Below are positions 18,551 to 27,794 of a stretch of 64,000 bases of DNA, piece by piece. Position 1 is the stretch's first letter, and every line of letters begins with the position of its first letter. Source of the stretch: Arenibacter algicola (GTDB taxonomy: Bacteria > Bacteroidota > Bacteroidia > Flavobacteriales > Flavobacteriaceae); assembly GCF_018860365.1 (NCBI RefSeq), contig NZ_JAHKPO010000001.1:310001-374000 (forward strand). Direction: 5' to 3'. Made by a program: the position numbers and the translations under genes. The notes beneath the pieces are model-generated. The model was given only the letters and a program-made list of their open reading frames with translations. It did no database searches and was not told the DNA's origin.

Positions 18551-21500
18551 TTATGTATTTCTTTTTGTTATAAACAATGGCAGATAAATCATTATCCCCA
18601 ATAAGGAAAACAATAATCCTCCAATAGAACCGGCCGCGAACGAAAACCAAAAGACTTCGTTTTGACCGCCCCAAATAAATGGTATTAAGCCTGCAATAGT
18701 AGAAACAATAGTCAATATTACCGGAATTATCTTATAGTGAAATGCTTTAAAATAAAGGGAGCGGAGATCCCTTCCCGGATATTGCTTTTTTAAATTGTTC
18801 AGGTCGTTGACGATATATAGGGCCGAATTGACACTGATTCCGCTTAAAAGAATAAACGAGGCATATCCTCCTTGATCAAAGTTCAGGTCGAACAAGTAAA
18901 AGGTCAAGAAAACCCCGATGAACGAAATAGGAATCATACATATAATTCCCAACGGTTGCCTTAGGGATTCCAACAATATGGAACATATAAAAAAAATAAT
19001 AGCCACGATCACAAAAATGTAGTAATACTGTTTTTCATCACTTTTGTCCCACCAGCCGTTATAATTTTGTTCTGACACCCTGTAACCTATGGGCAATATA
19101 TTGGAAAGTTCTTCAATACAGCTTTTTTGGAATTTCTGGGCCAAAGGTCGTGGCCCGATAAAATCATAGGCCACTACCAAACGGTATTCCTGGTTTAATT
19201 TTTGTATGGAATTCCCGGATTTCTTTTTTTCTATCGTGGCCAGTTCCTTTAGTTTATATTGACCATCATTGATAGCAAAGGGACTGTTCTTCAAATCCCA
19301 AATATTGAATTTTTCATGCCTATCAGATATCAGTTTTACCTGCTGCCATTCATTATCGTTTACAATTGGCCGGAGCCTCCCAGAATGCAATTGGTTCTTC
19401 AACCTTCCATACAGTTGGGACGGCGAGATACCTGCCAATGCCAGACGTTCAGGGTCGAAATCGAGATAGTACTCGTACAGGGCCTCGTTACCCCAACCAC
19501 CACTATTGATTTCTACATCCTTGACCCTCCCATTAGATCGTTCCTCCAACTGCTTTTGCAATATTTCGGCAAAACCGAACAGATCATCATAATTATAGCC
19601 TTCCAAGACAACCCTATCACTTTTATAGCCGGTTCCGAGGGCATTAGAGAACCCCCGTCCAACACCACTAACGGTCCAATCGAGCCCTCCCAAACTTATT
19701 GCCCTCGTCTCCAACAAACTTTTTAAGGTGTAAGGAAAAGAGCCGAACTCGAACTCCTCTTTAAAATAGATGGAAACTATGGAATTCTTGTAATCCATGA
19801 TCCGCGTCTCAAAAAGTTCCACCTCGTCAAACGAGGCTATATAGTGCTCCATTTTCCCTATTACTTCGTTCAACTGTTCTATGGTACCACCGTCGGGCAT
19901 AGATCCCGTAACCCTGAGGGTCGTACGCTCAGGTTCTGCATAATACGAGTTCTCGAACACATTTTCAGTAAAGAGACGTAAGCTGCCCCCGATTAACTTT
20001 TCTATTGTAGGCCGCACTTCATCGGAAAACCATTCATTTCCCAAGGTAGTATTGTACAGACCTTCCCAAAAACCCTCTCCTTCCATTTTTTTTGGGGCCA
20101 AATGCAGGGGCAGTCCAAAGCCCAGTACGAAAGCGGTTATAAGTCCCCATTTGGGCAACGGCCTTTTAATGAATGTTATGATCCGGGTATAGTTTTTGGT
20201 GAAACGAACGATCCTTCGTTTCCGCTTACGGGAAAAGCGTTTTCTTTTTTTTGTCAGATCATATTTTTCCATGAGGGCAGGAACAAAATAAAGGGACACC
20301 AATAGAGAGACTCCTATATTGATCGCGATGACCAACGCAAAGTCCCACAGGTTCAACCTTTGGCCCTCTTCCAGAAGGAATATGACCAAGACCGCACCTA
20401 TGGTGGTGAGGGTAGCTGCCAGTATTGCCAAAAAAGCCTTTTTATCCCCCTTGTTCCTTAAATGGTCGATCATAATGATACTGTTGTCTATGATGATCCC
20501 AAAGGAAATGGTAATGCCCGCAAAGGAATATAATTGCAATTGTACATTTAGGATATAATAAAATATAATCGCCACCAAAAGGTTGACAATTATGCTCAAG
20601 AACAGTATGGAAAGATATTTTAAGTTCCTATATACCACGATAGTGAGTACCAATAGGATCAACAATGAAAATAATGTCCTAAGCTTTATCTTTTGCAATT
20701 CATCTACGAGGTAGGCCGTGGTATCCTGGGTCAATTTCATCTGATAGCCATTGGAAATTTCCTTTGCCAGACCTTTAACAACATTTTTTACGGTTTGCGC
20801 CAGTTCAATTGTATTTACCTCTTTTTCCGGATAGATTACCATATTAATAGTATTCAACCCATTGACCCGATAATAGGCTTCAATTGGGCCCTCCACAAAA
20901 CGGATCTTGGCAATATCTCCTAAATGGACGAGTCGATCAACTATCTTTTTTATGGGTATACTTTCCCAATTGAATCCTTCCTGAGATCTAAAATTGAGCT
21001 GCATGGAAATCTCCCGTACGCTCCAATTGTCCTTAGATATCATTTCCCCTTTTCCTAATTCGTTTTTTTGCAAATAGGTATTAATGGCGTCAGATATCTC
21101 GTCAATGGTCAATTGTAGTTCAAAAAGTTTATCCGCATCATAGGTGATGGCCCATTCATAAGGAGCGGCACCATAAACTTTGACCTGGCTTACCCCTTTA
21201 ATGCGGGATAGTTGGGGAAGAATATGGTTGTCCGCATATTTCTTAATATAATAAGGGCTCTCGTTGGAATTGATACTGTAGGATAGAATGGGCGATATGC
21301 CCTCCGAGGCCGCACTAATGGATAGTTGCGGATAACTTACCCCTATTGGAAGTTTGGGGTAACTTTGCCGGATAAGGTTGGCCACCTCAAAACGCACGGC
21401 ATCCATATCCGTATTCTTTTTGAACGAGATACTTATATTGCCATTTCCCTTGCTAGAAGTGGAACTGATCTCCTTGACCCCGTCAACGGCATTGAACAAC

Positions 21501-21694
21501 CCTTCCAATTTAGAGGTAACCTCTTGCTCTATGACCTTGGCCGAGGCATCATACCAAGAAAAATCGACACTTAAGTAGGGTGATGTACGGGAAGAGGTCA
21601 ACTGTACGTTTAATACAGGAATCAACCAAGCACCAATCAGGGCCAGTAATATAAAGACCATGATAATGCTAAAGGATGATAATCGCTCTTTCAT
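18551..21694 (-). CDS. RND transporter permease 2 (1047 aa)
   Basis: This is an inner-membrane RND pump of the AcrB/MexB/CusA superfamily with a normal length of about 1050 residues and two repeats of six membrane segments with large periplasmic loops. TM4 has SFGIIIDNSIIMIDH, with one Asp where AcrB has two, a common variant in Bacteroidetes pumps. The C-terminal half shows LLSGISVNSALYIVNDL. It is followed by the transglutaminase-like lipoprotein 4 bases later. No adaptor or TolC gene is directly attached, so it probably borrows the pair encoded just upstream. The substrate may be the peptides encoded nearby (inference). Confidence 0.88.
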   Translation of the reverse strand: MKERLSSFSIIMVFILLALIGAWLIPVLNVQLTSSRTSPYLSVDFSWYDASAKVIEQEVTSKLEGLFNAVDGVKEISSTSSKGNGNISISFKKNTDMDAVRFEVANLIRQSYPKLPIGVSYPQLSISAASEGISPILSYSINSNESPYYIKKYADNHILPQLSRIKGVSQVKVYGAAPYEWAITYDADKLFELQLTIDEISDAINTYLQKNELGKGEMISKDNWSVREISMQLNFRSQEGFNWESIPIKKIVDRLVHLGDIAKIRFVEGPIEAYYRVNGLNTINMVIYPEKEVNTIELAQTVKNVVKGLAKEISNGYQMKLTQDTTAYLVDELQKIKLRTLFSLLILLVLTIVVYRNLKYLSILFLSIIVNLLVAIIFYYILNVQLQLYSFAGITISFGIIIDNSIIMIDHLRNKGDKKAFLAILAATLTTIGAVLVIFLLEEGQRLNLWDFALVIAINIGVSLLVSLYFVPALMEKYDLTKKRKRFSRKRKRRIVRFTKNYTRIITFIKRPLPKWGLITAFVLGFGLPLHLAPKKMEGEGFWEGLYNTTLGNEWFSDEVRPTIEKLIGGSLRLFTENVFENSYYAEPERTTLRVTGSMPDGGTIEQLNEVIGKMEHYIASFDEVELFETRIMDYKNSIVSIYFKEEFEFGSFPYTLKSLLETRAISLGGLDWTVSGVGRGFSNALGTGYKSDRVVLEGYNYDDLFGFAEILQKQLEERSNGRVKDVEINSGGWGNEALYEYYLDFDPERLALAGISPSQLYGRLKNQLHSGRLRPIVNDNEWQQVKLISDRHEKFNIWDLKNSPFAINDGQYKLKELATIEKKKSGNSIQKLNQEYRLVVAYDFIGPRPLAQKFQKSCIEELSNILPIGYRVSEQNYNGWWDKSDEKQYYYIFVIVAIIFFICSILLESLRQPLGIICMIPISFIGVFLTFYLFDLNFDQGGYASFILLSGISVNSALYIVNDLNNLKKQYPGRDLRSLYFKAFHYKIIPVILTIVSTIAGLIPFIWGGQNEVFWFSFAAGSIGGLLFSLLGIMIYLPLFITKRNT

Positions 21695-21709
21695 CTGTTT
21701 GTTTTTATT

Positions 21710-21726
21710 GTCCGCCCGGTACGGAC
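21710..21726. repeat. Intergenic hairpin GTCCG/CGGAC
   Basis: GTCCG, CCCGGTA, CGGAC forms a GC-rich hairpin in otherwise AT-rich DNA, followed by a second inverted piece, CCGATAGCTACCGG. It resembles dispersed flavobacterial intergenic repeats and separates two pump operons. Confidence 0.4.
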
Positions 21727-21860
21727 GGGTTTTTCATGCCGATAGCTACCGGAAGCCATATATAACCCCTGCCTACCGCTGGCACGTTTGATTATTAAAA
21801 TAATCATTGCCCTGTGAGTTTAAAGATTAATTTAATCATGTCCTTTTATCTGTTCATTTC

Positions 21861-21953
21861 TTAATTATTTTTATAGGTCAGACCTAACTGTATATAGGTA
21901 GAATTCACATAAAAAAACATATCGGTCAGTATCAACTTCTTGATATGGCTCAT
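21861..21953 (-). CDS. Possible 30-aa ORF or outer-membrane-protein remnant
   Basis: The frame reads MSHIKKLILTDMFFYV and ends YIQLGLTYKNN. Alternating aromatic and hydrophobic residues at the end look like the last strand of an outer-membrane beta-barrel, so this may be the remains of a deleted gene. It begins 17 bases after the signal peptidase stop on the same strand. Confidence 0.2.
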   Translation of the reverse strand: MSHIKKLILTDMFFYVNSTYIQLGLTYKNN

Positions 21954-21970
21954 TTCATGAAATTATATTT

Positions 21971-23167
21971 TTACAGGTCGATACGCTTAAATAAACGTTG
22001 CCAATCAAATCCACCTCCATAATTGGAAAATAACACGCACTGTACCTTGGCTATGATATTCTCTTTGGGAATAAAACCTATGTACCTTGAATCCATGGAC
22101 CCTTTACGATTATCTCCCATCACAAAGTAATAATCTTGCTTAAAAGTATATTGATCGATATTTTTACCGTTAACATAATAAACCCCATCTGTTTCTTCAC
22201 ATACTACTTTTTCATGTTCATGCAACACCTTCTTGTACACCCCAAAAGTAAACGGGTTCAAACATACGGTCATGCCTTTTTTGGGTACTACCAACGGCCC
22301 CAAATTATCCAAAGTCCATTGGGTATCCCAGGGCATGGCAAAAAGCCCTTTATTTTGGGAGAAGGTATCTAATTCTTTTTTAACTAACTGTACTCCTGCC
22401 AGACCTTCAACCGTCTCACGTTGTTTATACGAAAGATTGCCATTTAACCAAAATGACGTAGTGCCGTTCCTGAATATGCCCGTATTCAAATCCAAAGAAT
22501 CCAATTGCCTATAAAACCTGCGCTTATTTTTAATTTTTATTAGATAGTTGTTTTTTATAGTTTCAGGAGGCCTAAACTTTTTATTGTCTGTAAATATCTC
22601 CCCATTTACAATGGCCAAGGAATCTCCGGCAACTGCGACACAGCGTTTTACCACAAAAATGGTCTTAGAAAATTGGTACACCAATATATCGCCCTGTTCT
22701 ATTTCCTTACTTCCTTCAAATCTTTTGTATGGCCACCAGTCCTGTTCCATTTTGGCCCTTGCCCTACTATTTAAATAAAACAAAAGGTTGACCCATGAAA
22801 TCTCAAACGGACTCCGGGGCAATTTGGGACCGTAAATCAATTTGTTGACCAAAATCACATCACCGGGAAATAGGGTATCTTCCATGGAACCACTGGGAAT
22901 TCTGTAAATATCGAACACAAACAGTTTTATTCCAATACTCAATGCAAAAATGGACAGAACAATAAGCACTCTATTTATCCATTTCTGAAGGACACTGTAT
23001 TTTATTTGTTGAACAAGATGCGAACCTGTCCTATATATAATGGCAAGGAACAAAATAGCGAAGGACAACCACAACAGCCCATAAAATACAGGAATCAATA
23101 CGGCTACAGTTATAAAACCAATTCTCCAATACTTTTTTGTCCATTCTACTAAATATTCCTTTTTCAT
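21971..23167 (-). CDS. Signal peptidase I paralog 2 (398 aa)
   Basis: This is the second enlarged S26 signal peptidase, clearly paralogous to the one at 14.5 kb. From the chosen ATG at 23167 the nucleophile is Ser94 in RIPSGSM and the base is Lys174 in FVVKRCVAVAGD. The box VMGDNRKGSMDSRYIGFIP is intact. The segment YGPKLPRSPFEISWVNLLFY is shared almost word for word with paralog 1. The start lies 4 bases after the TolC stop, with GGAGG just upstream. A secretion operon with its own signal peptidase suggests cleavage of the exported cargo. Confidence 0.9.
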   Translation of the reverse strand: MKKEYLVEWTKKYWRIGFITVAVLIPVFYGLLWLSFAILFLAIIYRTGSHLVQQIKYSVLQKWINRVLIVLSIFALSIGIKLFVFDIYRIPSGSMEDTLFPGDVILVNKLIYGPKLPRSPFEISWVNLLFYLNSRARAKMEQDWWPYKRFEGSKEIEQGDILVYQFSKTIFVVKRCVAVAGDSLAIVNGEIFTDNKKFRPPETIKNNYLIKIKNKRRFYRQLDSLDLNTGIFRNGTTSFWLNGNLSYKQRETVEGLAGVQLVKKELDTFSQNKGLFAMPWDTQWTLDNLGPLVVPKKGMTVCLNPFTFGVYKKVLHEHEKVVCEETDGVYYVNGKNIDQYTFKQDYYFVMGDNRKGSMDSRYIGFIPKENIIAKVQCVLFSNYGGGFDWQRLFKRIDL

Positions 23168-23171
23168 TTCC

Positions 23172-24677
23172 CTAATCCTCCAATAGTTTTTCAAAATCAT
23201 GGCCTAAGGAGGCCTCGTCCATAAAATTGTACAAGGTCAACCGCTGTACCCCAAAGTAATATTCCCAATAGCTTTGCAGGCTCTGGATATATCCCTCCGA
23301 TGCCGTTTGCCAAGCTTTTCTGGCACTCAACAAACGTAAAAGATCTATCTTGCCCGACAAGAACCGTTTTTCGGTTATATCATAGGATTCCCGGGAAATG
23401 TCCCTGGTCTTCAACGCTACCGTGACCAGTTCTTCCTGCAGGTTAAAATTATTTACCGTTTGCAAGATTTGCCTATCGATGTCGTTTTCGGCCTGTTTGA
23501 TCTCTATGTCCGCCACCTCTTTGTTCATCCGAGCTGTCTTAATATTACCTTTACGCTCTCCCCAATCCAATAATGGCATGCTAAATTGTATAGCCACCAT
23601 TTGTTGGTCCAGAAAATTACTGTAGGCAGCCGCAAAATCATTGGCCTGTTGGTTGAGCCCATAGCTCGCATTTATGGAAAGATCGAACCTGTTCCCCCTT
23701 ACGGCCCTGTCCAGATCACGTTCAGCATGTATCTTTTTGATGTCGATATCTAATAATTCCGGATTGTTCTGCCTGGCCAGCTCTTTGGCTTTTTCTAATT
23801 TTATCTTCAAATTGGGTATCATTTCGGGAAGTTCGGGGGTAAAACCGGATAGATTCTCTACATCCAAGAACAGTTTCAAATCGGAGACCACTTCCTGTAA
23901 TTGTTGTTCGGCCTCTGCCAGACCTGTATCCGCAGTAAAGGTCTCCAGTTCCAGGTTCAACAGATCGTCCCTTTCTATAGACCCCAATGGGTACCTCTTC
24001 TTTCCGATCTCATAAAGCCTTATGGCGTTTTTTTTATTTTCCGTAGCTATTGTTACTTTGGTACTGGCCAATGCCCATTGAAAAAATAAAGAGATTGCCT
24101 TCAAATTTAGGTTCTGTTCCTGATATAAATAATCCCTTTTGGCCTTCTCATATTTCAGATCCGCTGTCTTATTGCCCCATTTCAGTTCGTTGAATGCCAT
24201 AAGGGGCTGGCTAAGCCCAATCCTGATAGGGGTGGTATTGAAGTTTTCTATGGTGTTATCCCCATAATTGACCAACCTGTTAAAACTCGAATTCACATAT
24301 ACCGTCGCACCTGTAGCCATAATGTTCTGGCTAAGGGAAAGCTGTGAATAGGTATCCAGGTTTTGTTGTTGGCGATATACGTCGATATTATTTTCCGGGT
24401 CGTATCTCTTTATAAAGGATCTGTTATAGGTAAAGGGCTGTAGGTCCAAATCCACTTTAGGGAGCAAACGGGCCTTAAAGGAGCGATATTCCCAGAATCC
24501 TGCCCCATACTGTCTTTTAGCCTTGAACGCGTCCAAAGAATTTTTGTTTGCCAACTTTAAAGTTTCGGGTAGGGTCAATGGTTTTTTTTCCTGCCCGTGG
24601 GCGAGCAACGTAAAGGCAACATAACTTAATACTAAAAAGGGCAATCTTAGGGATATTGATATTTTCTTAAACAGCAT
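23172..24677 (-). CDS. TolC-family outer membrane factor
   Basis: This 501-residue outer-membrane channel protein has a signal peptide (LLAHGQ), a long amphipathic heptad pattern and the inner TolC repeats. The start is ATG 24677, which overlaps the RND stop by 11 bases; a longer frame back to 24773 lies within the pump gene and is not credible. It completes a tripartite pump with the HlyD-like adaptor and RND protein upstream, and is followed directly by the signal peptidase. It may also serve RND pump 2. Confidence 0.85.
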   Translation of the reverse strand: MLFKKISISLRLPFLVLSYVAFTLLAHGQEKKPLTLPETLKLANKNSLDAFKAKRQYGAGFWEYRSFKARLLPKVDLDLQPFTYNRSFIKRYDPENNIDVYRQQQNLDTYSQLSLSQNIMATGATVYVNSSFNRLVNYGDNTIENFNTTPIRIGLSQPLMAFNELKWGNKTADLKYEKAKRDYLYQEQNLNLKAISLFFQWALASTKVTIATENKKNAIRLYEIGKKRYPLGSIERDDLLNLELETFTADTGLAEAEQQLQEVVSDLKLFLDVENLSGFTPELPEMIPNLKIKLEKAKELARQNNPELLDIDIKKIHAERDLDRAVRGNRFDLSINASYGLNQQANDFAAAYSNFLDQQMVAIQFSMPLLDWGERKGNIKTARMNKEVADIEIKQAENDIDRQILQTVNNFNLQEELVTVALKTRDISRESYDITEKRFLSGKIDLLRLLSARKAWQTASEGYIQSLQSYWEYYFGVQRLTLYNFMDEASLGHDFEKLLED

Positions 24678-27600
24678 AGGATTTCTTTTTGGCCAAGTAA
24701 TAGTAACAAAGGGGTATAAAATATAGGCTAACCACAGTACCGACCAGCATTCCCCCGATAAGTGCCACGGCAAGGGGTGCCTGAAGCTCCCCTCCCAGGC
24801 CGCTCGTGAACAAAATGGGGATCAACGCCAAAATGGTGGTAAGGCTGGTCATCAATATGGGCTTTAGCCGTCTTTGCCCCGCTACCAACAACGCCTTCAT
24901 AAGGCTATGGCCCTGTCTTTGCAATTGGATGATGGTATCTATTTTTAAAATGGAATCGTTGATCACGATCCCGCTCATGACCACAATTCCTATCATGGAC
25001 ATCAGATTGATGCTCATGCCAAAAAACAACAGGAACAAGAAGGCACCGGCCATCGAAAGGGGGATCTCCAATAGAATGATCAAGGGCAGGGTCAACGACT
25101 CGAACTGTGAGGCCAGTATAAAATAGAGAAGTAACAGGGTAATGCCCAATACGATGGCAAGCTCTTTGACCAATGCCCGGTCCTTGGCAAGACTTCCCGT
25201 AAAAAGCACATTGTATTGGGGGTCTTTATCGACTACAGATCTTATCTTGGCCATGGTCGATTCTTCATGGTCCCCATCTATGGTAAGGTCAATGGAATAA
25301 TATTCCCCTTCCTTTCCTGCCGTAATGGTCTTTAGATCTTGGCCGTTGGCCACCCTTACAAATTGGTCCAAGTTATAATAGGTACTGTCATTGGCCTTGA
25401 GCATGGTTTCATTGAGCACCTCCCCTATGGTCTTTTCCCCGCCTCCCAGGATAACGGGGACAAAATCCTGGTTATCGATGATCGACAGCACTTCCTTTTC
25501 GTTGAACGCGCTTTTCAGGGCATTGCCCAAAAGGTCCGCTGAAACGCCATATAAGATCATTTTCTCCCTATCGGCCAACAATGTTGTATGATCCTGCCAG
25601 GCCATGGGAGGGAATTCCATATCGGATAATTGCTCCTGTAGTGCTTTCCGTAGGTTTATGAGCCGTTGGTTCTGTCCGGCACCTATCGATTCTACATTCC
25701 GTAACCTGGCAGTCAAGGGGGCGCTACCATCTGAAAAGATAAGGCTGAAAATATTGTCCACTTCCCCATAACTTACAACGGCATTGGGGTACTTTTCCAT
25801 AACAGATCGATGTAGGGAATTCTTGATACGTACAAGGTCCTTCGGGGATTCCGCCCTGATATAAAGCGTGGCTTCCGATGGCTTGGCATCCGAGTCCTTA
25901 TCCAACAAAAACTGTTGGCGGCCAACTTGGGCGGTGTAATCCTTAACGGTATCCCGTATTGGCCGGATCAACTCCAAGATCCGCCGCTTGTTCTCCCCTA
26001 CATTAATGGGCTCGTTCCAATCCAACCTCAAAAGTGTTTCGGTACTGGTCAGTTCGGGCATTTGGCTTTTGGGGAGCATAAAGAAAAGCAATAGTGCCAT
26101 AGCGGTCAATAGTACGAATATCCCGAAGGCCATAGGCTGCTTTCTCATGATAGATCGAAAGCCTTTTTCATATAGGGAGGCATAGTCCAAGGTATTCCAT
26201 TTTTGGATAAGACGGGTTATTCTACCCGTATTCGTGCCCTTTACATAAAACTGCCTATATAAAACGGGCAACAGGGCAATGGAGACCAATAGGGACACAA
26301 AAAGCCCTATGGTGATGGCCATGGCCTGATCATAGAACAGTGCTCCTGTAATACCGCTTAAAAAGATGAGCGGAACGAACACGGCACAAGTGGTCAGCAC
26401 CGAGCTCAACAGGGGCCTGAACACTTCATTGGTCCCTATTGCGCAAGCCTTTGAAAGGGAATGTCCATTTTCCCTGTACTGGGCGATATTGTCGATGACG
26501 ATGATGGAATTGTCGATCATAAGCCCCGTACCTAAAACCAGGCCCGAAAGCGAGATTATATTGATGGAGATTTGGAACAGGTGGAAAAAAAGCAGACAGA
26601 CCACCATGGAGACGGGGACACTGATACCGATCAGGATCGGGGACCTTACATCTTTCAAAAACAGGAACATGACCACGAAGGCCAACAGAACCCCCCATAA
26701 TAGACTTTGTGCAAGGTTGTTGATGGCAAAATCCAACAACTTGGTCTGGTCCCTGTTTATCGAAAAATCCATATCCGTATATTCCATACCCATATTTCCG
26801 ATAACTTCTTCAAGGGCATCCCTGAGATCGGACATACGCGCGTCGCTCTGCTTGATAATGGCCATGGCAACGGCCTCTTTCCCATTGGATACGACCAGTC
26901 CTTGGCGCTTTTGCGGTTGCTCGGATACCTCTGCCAGGTCTTTAAGCTGGTACAGTTTGCCATTTTTATTGATATGGATGTTCTCAAGATCCTTTATATT
27001 CTCCAAAGTATTTCCAAGACGTAGGTTGTATTGGTATTGATTGTCCTTTACCAGAATGCTCCCGATTTCCAGATCTTCCTTTTTTATCGTGCTTTCCAGC
27101 TCTTCCAAACTTAGGCCCAAAGCAATTAATTTGCGATTATCGGGAATGACCACGATTTCCGGATATACCAGACCGCTCACGTCCACCATAGCGACTTCCG
27201 GAATCTGTTCGATCCGCTTTCGCACCACCTGGCTTACAAATCGGTTAAAATCCACGAACTCTTGGGACACCTCTCCATCGGCCTTGGTGCCGTGTACATC
27301 TTTTAAGGTAATGTTTAGGTAAAAAACGGGAATATCCGTGGCACTGGCCTTTATTACCCTGGGACGTTCCAGATCCCGGGGCAGGGTGGCCATGGCCCGG
27401 TCCACTTTTTCGTTTACCTCTATGAAGGAGTAGTCAATTTTGGTGCCATGGACAAAGTTTAACCGTACAATGGACAGTCCATTGGAGGTTTCACTCTTTA
27501 TATCCTCCAAATGGTTGAGTTGCATCAAATTAGCTCGGAGCGGTTTAACGATGGCATCCTCCAATTCCCTCGCGGATATGTTCTCCGCACTTACCTGTAT

Positions 27601-27732
27601 GGTAATCTCGGGAATATCAATATCTGGCATCAAAGAAACCGGGATATATGTAGAGGCCAAAATACCCAGTACAACGATTCCCAAAGTGGTCATGAGAACA
27701 GCAATGGGCCTATGGATCAGGAATTTTACCAT
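24667..27732 (-). CDS. RND transporter permease 1 (1021 aa)
   Basis: AcrB-like inner-membrane pump. It starts MVKFLIHRPIAVLMTTLG and has ALLPVLYRQ after the first bundle and the TM4 motif LGTGLMIDNSIIVIDN. The second half carries MSGIVINDSILKIDTI. Length is standard. It lies between the adaptor (62-bp gap) and TolC (11-bp overlap), so these form one tripartite export machine. Sharing an operon with a signal peptidase is unusual for drug efflux and points to a peptide or protein-like substrate; this is inference. Confidence 0.9.
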   Translation of the reverse strand: MVKFLIHRPIAVLMTTLGIVVLGILASTYIPVSLMPDIDIPEITIQVSAENISARELEDAIVKPLRANLMQLNHLEDIKSETSNGLSIVRLNFVHGTKIDYSFIEVNEKVDRAMATLPRDLERPRVIKASATDIPVFYLNITLKDVHGTKADGEVSQEFVDFNRFVSQVVRKRIEQIPEVAMVDVSGLVYPEIVVIPDNRKLIALGLSLEELESTIKKEDLEIGSILVKDNQYQYNLRLGNTLENIKDLENIHINKNGKLYQLKDLAEVSEQPQKRQGLVVSNGKEAVAMAIIKQSDARMSDLRDALEEVIGNMGMEYTDMDFSINRDQTKLLDFAINNLAQSLLWGVLLAFVVMFLFLKDVRSPILIGISVPVSMVVCLLFFHLFQISINIISLSGLVLGTGLMIDNSIIVIDNIAQYRENGHSLSKACAIGTNEVFRPLLSSVLTTCAVFVPLIFLSGITGALFYDQAMAITIGLFVSLLVSIALLPVLYRQFYVKGTNTGRITRLIQKWNTLDYASLYEKGFRSIMRKQPMAFGIFVLLTAMALLLFFMLPKSQMPELTSTETLLRLDWNEPINVGENKRRILELIRPIRDTVKDYTAQVGRQQFLLDKDSDAKPSEATLYIRAESPKDLVRIKNSLHRSVMEKYPNAVVSYGEVDNIFSLIFSDGSAPLTARLRNVESIGAGQNQRLINLRKALQEQLSDMEFPPMAWQDHTTLLADREKMILYGVSADLLGNALKSAFNEKEVLSIIDNQDFVPVILGGGEKTIGEVLNETMLKANDSTYYNLDQFVRVANGQDLKTITAGKEGEYYSIDLTIDGDHEESTMAKIRSVVDKDPQYNVLFTGSLAKDRALVKELAIVLGITLLLLYFILASQFESLTLPLIILLEIPLSMAGAFLFLLFFGMSINLMSMIGIVVMSGIVINDSILKIDTIIQLQRQGHSLMKALLVAGQRRLKPILMTSLTTILALIPILFTSGLGGELQAPLAVALIGGMLVGTVVSLYFIPLCYYYLAKKKSYAV

Positions 27733-27794
27733 TTACGACCCAAATTAAAATCCTTGTAATCAATCTTCCGCTTCAAAATTGTCATGCACTTCAG

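Noticed and set aside
24678-24773. 32-codon N-terminal extension of TolC
   Set aside because: It reads the pump gene in another frame, while the ATG at 24677 starts a normal signal peptide.
26366-27040. 224-codon plus-strand frame within RND pump 1
   Set aside because: It overlaps the pump over its full length and has no membrane or signal pattern of its own.
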